DNA from: Pseudomonadota bacterium
Lineage (GTDB): Bacteria; Pseudomonadota; Gammaproteobacteria; Pseudomonadales; Azotimanducaceae
DNA length: 36,092 nt
Assembly: GCA_022571865.1 (NCBI GenBank)
Contig: JACZXA010000014.1
Span: forward strand, 1-36,092
Direction: 5' to 3'
The notes beneath the pieces were generated by a model. The model had not been told where the DNA came from, searched no databases, and saw nothing but the letters and a program-made list of their open reading frames with translations. This document shows, in pieces, positions 31,312 to 36,092 of this stretch. The translations under genes were made by a program, and so were the position numbers. Position 1 is the stretch's first letter; each line of letters starts with the position of its first letter.

Positions 31312-31333
31312 CCGGGGATTCCCTGGATTTTTT
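31312..31333 (+). terminator. Intrinsic terminator of the FHA-kinase-TpsB operon
   Basis: CCGGGG-ATT-CCCTGG forms a 6-bp stem (one G-T pair) with a 3-base loop, followed by A and a run of six T. It sits 9 bp after the stop of the last gene in the operon. Confidence 0.75.
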
Positions 31334-31885
31334 GGAACAGGAAACGGACTCGGGAGAATTTGCCCTTTTCGTCCGGGGTCAGACGCGACATTGTCCAACG
31401 GTTGTAAAAAGGGGCGAAATCTCAACCGTGATATCGCCATAGCATTAAACGACACGTAGCTTATGATGTAAGCGAGCACTAACGCTTGGGCTGGATTTTG
31501 TTATTCACAATTGTGAGGATTCCTGTCTGACGCTTGGTAGATACGCGATATCTTTCATCTTGATGATAACTTTCATCTCCTAATTAGCTGATATATATAG
31601 GGTTATTGGGTTGTGAGTAATTTTTGATCAAAACGGCAGAACTGCCGTATTCTCTGCCGTCGAGGGGTTTAGGAACGAGTTATCCTCAAAGTTATCCACA
31701 GCTACGGTGGAAAACTCATCTTAGGCCTGGGGTAGTGCTGCAACGCGCGTTGATCTCATCACATGTACAGTGATGGCCCTCGAGAGCACCACAGTAGTAT
31801 GTCGGTGTGGAGTGAATGGGCTGAATACCACAGGCATAACTCGAGCGAGCGCGCTGGTGATAAAACAACCAAGGGAAATACACCG
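31334..31885. other. AT-rich spacer with DnaA-box-like words
   Basis: No supported gene in ~550 bp. DnaA-box-like 9-mers are TTATTCACA (31501-31509), TTATCCTCA (31680-31688), the consensus TTATCCACA (31692-31700) and an inverted near match at 31612-31620. An AT-rich run (GATATATATAG) lies between. An ACGGCAG/CTGCCGT dyad occurs around 31633-31648. The neighbours (kinase operon, gamma-glutamyl ligase) are not the usual oriC neighbours. This is therefore more likely a DnaA-binding or regulatory region than a chromosome origin. Confidence 0.4.
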
Positions 31886-33262
31886 ATGAGTGAAGAAAGC
31901 GAATTGCTCGAGGCCAAACTCGCTGAATATCGGGAGCGGGGTGTCACCCGGGTCAAGCTTGGTCTTACCGATATAGATGGGGTCATCCGGGGCAAGTACG
32001 TTGACCTGGATAAATTTGCTGGCTTGCTCATGAAAGGTGGCGGCTTTTGCGATTGTGTATTCGGATGGGACGTCAATGACCAGCTTTATGAAGGTGGATC
32101 CTATACCGGGTGGCATACCGGCTTTCCGGATGCCAGATTCCGGCTGCTTGTGGACAGCGAACGCTGGTTGGTAGACGAAGATACTCCTTATTTCATCGGT
32201 GAGTTTGCAGCGCTTGATGGCGGCGATCACGCCTTGTGCCCACGCACCCGCTTACGCTGTCTGCTCAATCGGCTGAGCGATCTGGGGTTGAAAATGCTTG
32301 CTGGTTTCGAATTTGAATTTTTTGTATTCGCGGAAACTCCGCATTCGATTCGCGAAAAAGGATTTCGCGATCTGCATCCGCTGACACCCGGTAATTATGG
32401 CTATTCGATCTTACGTGCATCGGCCGAATCGGATCGATTTGTCGGCTTGCTGGATTACGCGAGCGCACTCAACCTGGACATCGAAGGGCTGCACTGTGAA
32501 ACCGGTCCCGGGGTGTGGGAGGTGGCAATGAAGGCCACCGAGGGACTGGAAGCCGCAGATCGGGCGAATCTGTTCAAGACATTTGCCAAGGTTTATTTCC
32601 AGAAACAGGATTGCCTGGCGACGTTCATGGCGAAATGGTCCATGAGTTACCCGGGTCAGAGCGGTCATTTCCACTTCAGCCTGTTGAATTCACACGGGAA
32701 TAACGTTTTTTTCGACTCATCGAGCGCACATGGCATGGCGGAGCTGCAAATACGGTGCATCGCTGGGTTACAACGGTATTTGCCGGAGCTGTTGGCGTTG
32801 GTCGCGCCAACGATCAACAGTTACACACGGCTGGTCAAAGGCGCATGGGCGCCCACCGCATCGACCTGGGGCATAGAAAATCGTACCGTCGCGCTGCGGG
32901 TCATTCCCGGCAGCGAATCCAGCCAGCGCATCGAGTGCCGGGTACCCGGGGCGGACGCGAACCCGTACCTGGTTGCGGCTGCTGTTTGCGCCGCCGCGCT
33001 TGCCGGAATCGAAGAGGAACTGGCACCCACTGAACCGGTCAGTGGAAACGCATACGACGTGGAAGAGGGCCTACCGGAGGCACTCCATTTTCCGAGAAAC
33101 CTGCGGGCGGCCGCGGAACGTTTTCAGAGTTCGACCTGCGCGCGCAAGATGTTTGGGGATGAGTTTGTCGAACATTTTGCCATGAGCCGTTTCTGGGAGT
33201 GCAAAGAGTACGACAGGAACTTGAACGACTGGCAGCTCGAGCGGTACCTTGAAATCATCTGA
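31886..33262 (+). CDS. Glutamine-synthetase-like gamma-glutamyl ligase (PuuA-like)
   Basis: 458 residues from ATG 31886 behind AAGGGA; an in-frame ATG at 31763 is not preferred. The N-terminal beta-grasp ends in VKLGLTDIDGVIRGKYVDLD. The catalytic barrel has the metal and ATP residues GFEFEFFVF, ETGPGVWEVAM, GQSGHFHFSLL, NSYTRLVKGAWAPT and GIENRTVALRV. GS-like ligases of this length join glutamate to an amine (putrescine, ethanolamine or other) rather than ammonia. The neighbouring glutamine amidotransferase, 16 bp downstream, would hydrolyse the gamma-glutamyl bond after the amine is oxidised, as in the Puu route. The exact amine is not known. Confidence 0.85.
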   Translation: MSEESELLEAKLAEYRERGVTRVKLGLTDIDGVIRGKYVDLDKFAGLLMKGGGFCDCVFGWDVNDQLYEGGSYTGWHTGFPDARFRLLVDSERWLVDEDTPYFIGEFAALDGGDHALCPRTRLRCLLNRLSDLGLKMLAGFEFEFFVFAETPHSIREKGFRDLHPLTPGNYGYSILRASAESDRFVGLLDYASALNLDIEGLHCETGPGVWEVAMKATEGLEAADRANLFKTFAKVYFQKQDCLATFMAKWSMSYPGQSGHFHFSLLNSHGNNVFFDSSSAHGMAELQIRCIAGLQRYLPELLALVAPTINSYTRLVKGAWAPTASTWGIENRTVALRVIPGSESSQRIECRVPGADANPYLVAAAVCAAALAGIEEELAPTEPVSGNAYDVEEGLPEALHFPRNLRAAAERFQSSTCARKMFGDEFVEHFAMSRFWECKEYDRNLNDWQLERYLEII

Positions 33263-33278
33263 TTCATCGGGACACTGA

Positions 33279-33977
33279 GTGCATCTGGGAATCCTGCAGG
33301 CTGACTCCGTGATGGAACAGTTTCAAGCGGAGTATGGAAACTACGCCGGCATGTTCGAACGGATTCTGACGGTGGCACACGCACCGGTCCGGTTCTCCAG
33401 CTACGTGGTTCAAAACGGTGAGCTTCCCGCGATCGACGCGTGCGACGCATACCTGATTACCGGCAGCCGGCACAGCGTTTATGACGATCTGCCGTGGATC
33501 CGGGACCTGGTCGCTTTTGTCGACGCCGCACTACAGGCAAACCGGAAGATCATTGGCATCTGTTTTGGCCACCAGTTGATCGCGCACTATTTTGGCGGCG
33601 AGACCCGCGCGGCGGATCAAGGTTGGGGTGTGGGGGTGAAGATCAGCCGCATCGACAACCGGGAATCGTGGATGCAACCTCCGTTGGGTGAGTTTGCGTT
33701 GTTGTGCAGCCACAAGGATCAGGTCGTCAAACTGCCCGACGGTGCCACTCGTTTTGCCACCAGTGAGTTTTGCCCCTGTGCTGTATTTGTCTGGAACGAT
33801 CTCGTGCTCACCTTCCAGGGACACCCGGAATTTACTAAATCCTACTCGGCTGCCCTCATGGAAATGCGTCATGAAGTACTCGGTCCGGAAATTTTTTCTG
33901 GCGGGATGGCATCTCTGGATGAGGACACCCATGAAGACGCGATCGCGCGCTGGATTCTCAACTTTCTGGTGAAATGA
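33279..33977 (+). CDS. Class I glutamine amidotransferase-like hydrolase
   Basis: 232 residues from a GTG at 33279; an ATG 33 bases later is an alternative but would cut into the first strand. The nucleophile is in IIGICFGHQLIAHYFGG (Cys95), and the His/Glu pair in LTFQGHPEFTKSY. It lacks any synthase domain, so it is a free-standing hydrolase of the GuaA-N-like type. Paired with the PuuA-like ligase it likely removes glutamate from a gamma-glutamylated product, or acts in an unrelated amide transfer. It is cytoplasmic, with no signal peptide. Confidence 0.8.
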   Translation: MHLGILQADSVMEQFQAEYGNYAGMFERILTVAHAPVRFSSYVVQNGELPAIDACDAYLITGSRHSVYDDLPWIRDLVAFVDAALQANRKIIGICFGHQLIAHYFGGETRAADQGWGVGVKISRIDNRESWMQPPLGEFALLCSHKDQVVKLPDGATRFATSEFCPCAVFVWNDLVLTFQGHPEFTKSYSAALMEMRHEVLGPEIFSGGMASLDEDTHEDAIARWILNFLVK

Positions 33978-34301
33978 ACGAGTCACCTGATGGATTTACC
34001 CGCTGCCCTACAGGTGCGGCGATGCTCGTTCGATCGCCCACGGAGCTTCGTGCGTTGTCATCGAGGGCTGCGCGCAAACTTGCGGTTGGAGCTTCGGACG
34101 GGCTCCGTGCGGTGCGCGACGAACTCGAGACTTTCTCGTGACGGAATTTTCTATATTTCGAATATGTTCGAAGTGTCGTTGATGCGCCTCCGCAATTTTT
34201 GGCTGGATCTCGTGGCCGCCAAGCCGTGAGATGTTCAGCGCGTTCGCTATGCGAACGCCTCAATTCCGTCGCTACGGCTACGCTTTCGGTCACGAGCCGT
34301 C
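33978..34301. other. Intergenic stretch without a supported gene
   Basis: Reading frames on both strands here have no protein-like composition and no family match. GCGTTCG-CTATG-CGAACGC (34240-34258) is a 7-bp stem without a T-run. It could be a weak transcript end or a regulatory dyad. Confidence 0.35.
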
Positions 34302-34589
34302 ATGACGACCACGATCTCTCACCCAAAACTCTGCGTCCTCGCGCAATATCCGAGCCATTGGCTTCGAGAGCGGCTGGGGGAACCCGAACGAGTCACTCAA
34401 CAACGCAGCGGGCAATCGCTTTGGCGTTATGACAACGTCGCAGTCACCGATCGCAGGCTGAGAGTTTGGCCCCTGTTCGAGCGGTCGCACACCGAGAATC
34501 ATCTGCAGTACTTCTATTTCGAGATCGAAAACAACCTCATCGTCGATTATTGGAAGCGCTACCGAACCGAGCATGATCAATCTTGCTGA
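34302..34589 (+). CDS. Short protein with BamE/SmpA-like C-terminal part
   Basis: 95 residues from ATG 34302. No signal peptide or lipobox is visible at this start, and no clear Shine-Dalgarno, so the true start may differ. The central part, HWLRERLGEPERVTQQRSGQ, followed by SLWRYDNVAV and later QYFYFEIENNLIVDYWKRY, resembles the BamE/SmpA-type domain (a helix-helix-beta unit: hydrophobic start, LG-x-P turn, then strands). Its 3' end overlaps the PspC gene on the other strand by 13 bases. The function is not assignable. Confidence 0.45.
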   Translation: MTTTISHPKLCVLAQYPSHWLRERLGEPERVTQQRSGQSLWRYDNVAVTDRRLRVWPLFERSHTENHLQYFYFEIENNLIVDYWKRYRTEHDQSC

Positions 34590-34792
34590 TCGTTCAACAA
34601 GATCCAGGCAATCACGTAAACGCCGAGGACGAGCTTCCACAGGAACAACGCGCCGATGACCAGAGCCACCCGCACGTAAGCCGGATCGGTGTGGAAGAAG
34701 TTGGCAAGGCCCGCACAGACGCCTCCGACCCAGCCGTTTTTCTTGTCGAGATGCCATTTCGAGCGAATTTTTTCCAGCGCAGAGTGAGCCAT
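34577..34792 (-). CDS. PspC-domain inner-membrane protein
   Basis: 71 residues. ATG 34792 is preceded by AAGGACATAG; the longer frame to 34846 lacks support. The sequence has the PspC signature: KNGWVGGVCAGLANFFHTDPAYVRV, then a hydrophobic helix (ALVIGALFLWKLVLGVYVIAW). PspC takes part in phage-shock envelope stress signalling and, in many bacteria, in repairing inner-membrane damage. It stands alone here, without pspA or pspB. It is convergent with the BamE-like frame. Confidence 0.85.
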   Translation of the reverse strand: MAHSALEKIRSKWHLDKKNGWVGGVCAGLANFFHTDPAYVRVALVIGALFLWKLVLGVYVIAWILLNDQQD

Positions 34793-34891
34793 TTCTATGT
34801 CCTTCTTTATCGGCTGATTATCCGGGTACTTAAGAGAGCGGATCATTGAGAGCCTTCAGCGGATTATTCAAGAGCCTTCGGCGAACTATTG

Positions 34892-35074
34892 TCAGCTCAG
34901 TCTGGTCAGCAATGACATCGCGTCACTCATTGCAGCCGGTGTCTGCATAGCCAACTCCGGATGGAATGCGTGGGCGAATACGCCAAAGAGCAGGAACACG
35001 GCGGTCAGTAGTGCCATGGCCACCAAGGTGCCGCGGGGATGGTTTAAGCGTGAGAGTCGAATACTGTAGTTCAT
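34892..35074 (-). CDS. Small inner-membrane protein of unknown function
   Basis: 60 residues from ATG 35074 (AAGGAAC upstream). An alternative ATG at 35167 also has a good site (GAGGAAAAAGTT) and would give 91 residues with a polar N-terminal extension, so the start is unresolved. One clear helix, GTLVAMALLTAVFLLFGVFA, is flanked by a basic N-side (RLSRLNHPR) and a polar C-side (HPELAMQTPAAMSDAMS). No family was recognised. It is 100 bp upstream of the PspC gene on the same strand. Confidence 0.5.
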   Translation of the reverse strand: MNYSIRLSRLNHPRGTLVAMALLTAVFLLFGVFAHAFHPELAMQTPAAMSDAMSLLTRLS

Positions 35075-35382
35075 CGTTCCTTTTCCGGTGTCTGTAGCAG
35101 GGTCACTGCCGCGTCCTTCTCTTATCCGTTGCTTCGGTCCTACTATCTGTCCAAACAGGGTCTTCATAACTTTTTCCTCGTCACTGGCTATTCAATAGTC
35201 GTGCCAATGATGATTTTGGTTCGCAGCCCAGGGAAATCGGGCTTTGCGGGAAACTGTAAGTCGTCACTCATGGTGAATTTCACCAACTTTTGGCGGAACA
35301 ACCGGCCTCCCCAGCCTGAGCTTGCCATTCCCGCTGCCGCGGGTTAGAAAGCTGCTGTCGATTACCAGGGGGAGTTCGGGCG

Positions 35383-36092
35383 ATGGATCTACATTTTGCA
35401 ACGGCATGGGAAGTGATTGCGGAGACGGTTCCGGATCGACCAGCGGTGATTTGCGACGATGTGGTGCTTACCTGGCGTGAGTTCGAGGCTCGCTCCGCTC
35501 GAATAGCCACCGTATTTGCCGATTGCGGACTCAATACCGATTCAAAGGTCGGCTTGTACCTGCACAACTCGAGCGTTTACCTGGAGGCACAATTCGGGAC
35601 CTTCAAGAATCGCGGCTGTCCGATAAACGTCAACTACCGCTACAAAACCGACGAGCTCGTATACCTGTTGGACAATGCGGACGTGGAAGCCATCGTGTAC
35701 CAGGGGTGTTATGCGCCACGAATCTCGGAAATTCGCGCCCAGCTACCCAAGGTGAAACTTTTCATTCAGGTAGACGATGGAACGGAAATGCTGCTGGACG
35801 GTGCCATCGACTATGAACGCGCGATTAGCGATAACCCACCGATGCCGCCTGTTCAACGTGACCCGGAAGAGATATACATGCTGTATACAGGGGGCACGAC
35901 GGGCCTGCCGAAAGGGGCTGAGCTTGAGATACTCGAACGCTTCCGCGGCCGCATCCCTGAGCGGGTTTTCACCAAGGAATATTCGCCCCCGGCCTATGAC
36001 GGCTCGGGGAATATCCGCGCCGGCCAACGCCAGGCGATGCGCATCCTCAAAGGCGCCGGATGGGTGATCAGAAACAAGCAACTGGTCGACGC
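35383..36092 (+). CDS. N-terminal part of an acyl-CoA ligase (AMP-binding), in-frame join to unrelated sequence
   Basis: The ATG at 35383, behind an AGGGGGAGTTCGGG stretch, starts an open frame that runs to the window end. Residues 1-178 are a normal ANL-superfamily acyl-CoA synthetase N-terminus: AWEVIAETVPDRPAVICDD, VTWREFEARSARIA-like, VGLYLHNSSVYLEAQFGTFK, NVNYRYKTDELVYLL and the P-loop YMLYTGGTTGLPKG. From codon 179 (35917) the sequence turns to AELEILERFRGRIPERVFTK and onward, more GC-rich and unlike any ANL protein, with no stop. The family expects VMWRQ or similar after the P-loop, so the normal gene is lost at this point. Recombination or an assembly join is likely. Confidence 0.75.
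   Translation, partial: MDLHFATAWEVIAETVPDRPAVICDDVVLTWREFEARSARIATVFADCGLNTDSKVGLYLHNSSVYLEAQFGTFKNRGCPINVNYRYKTDELVYLLDNADVEAIVYQGCYAPRISEIRAQLPKVKLFIQVDDGTEMLLDGAIDYERAISDNPPMPPVQRDPEEIYMLYTGGTTGLPKGAELEILERFRGRIPERVFTKEYSPPAYDGSGNIRAGQRQAMRILKGAGWVIRNKQLVD

Noticed and set aside
31501-31700. Chromosome origin (oriC)
   Set aside because: There are DnaA-like words, but no dnaA, gidA/mnmG, parAB or rpmH neighbours and only one consensus box.
33958-34293. 111-aa minus-strand frame
   Set aside because: Ser/Arg/Ala-rich low-complexity translation, no start signal, overlaps the end of the amidotransferase gene.

Overview
The window reads as a chromosomal piece of a proteobacterium, most likely a marine or sediment gammaproteobacterium. 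The evidence is the Sec/Tat and lipoprotein signals, a two-partner-secretion outer-membrane protein, a GGDEF/EAL regulator, PspC, and moderate-to-high GC with E. coli-like Shine-Dalgarno sites. No rRNA, convincing tRNA, CRISPR array or plasmid replication gene is visible, so the lineage is inferred.

Bases 1-7470 are an accessory, decaying region. It holds three small membrane proteins of unknown function, a DNA-binding protein gene broken by several frameshifts, a fragment of a Fis-type helix-turn-helix, a TlpA-like thioredoxin, a Rieske oxygenase alpha-subunit gene broken by a nonsense codon and a frameshift and lacking its 3' part, and a complete IS1634-type insertion sequence with perfect 21-bp terminal inverted repeats.

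Bases 7530-16830 hold a sodium/solute symporter with a cupin gene, a three-gene MerP-like / outer-membrane / MerT-like operon, a Ste24-type M48 membrane protease, an ADP-ribosylglycohydrolase gene bracketed by two inverted copies of a ~230-bp fold-back (MITE-like) repeat, a membrane GGDEF-EAL protein, and a DUF4124-like protein behind two CRP/FNR-type palindromes.

Bases 16835-24390 are seven genes in a row on the minus strand. Transcription runs: secreted M20 peptidase, VOC protein, a ~180-bp hairpin and tandem-repeat spacer, then c-type cytochrome, Tat-exported lactone oxidase (FAD/ALO type), D-threonine-aldolase-like PLP protein (1-base frameshift), lipid-linked-sugar flippase-like protein, second M20 peptidase. 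The last five are stop/start overlapped or closely spaced, suggesting a periplasmic oxidation pathway wired to cytochrome c.

Bases 24498-31333 run on the plus strand: a CnoX-like thioredoxin/TPR protein, then a tight operon of FHA protein, PP2C phosphatase, Ser/Thr kinase with a periplasmic formylglycine-generating-enzyme-like domain, a TpsB/FhaC-like outer-membrane transporter with an unusual N-terminal extension, and a small exported protein. The operon ends at a good intrinsic terminator. It looks like a phosphorylation-controlled two-partner-secretion-like system without a visible TpsA substrate and is the strongest candidate for an undescribed system here.

Bases 31334-36092 hold an AT-rich spacer with several DnaA-box-like words, a glutamine-synthetase-like gamma-glutamyl ligase with a class I glutamine amidotransferase (PuuA/PuuD-like pair), a short BamE-like protein, PspC, a small membrane protein, and the 5' part of an acyl-CoA ligase. 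After residue 178 this ligase continues in frame into unrelated sequence, which suggests recombination or an assembly join.
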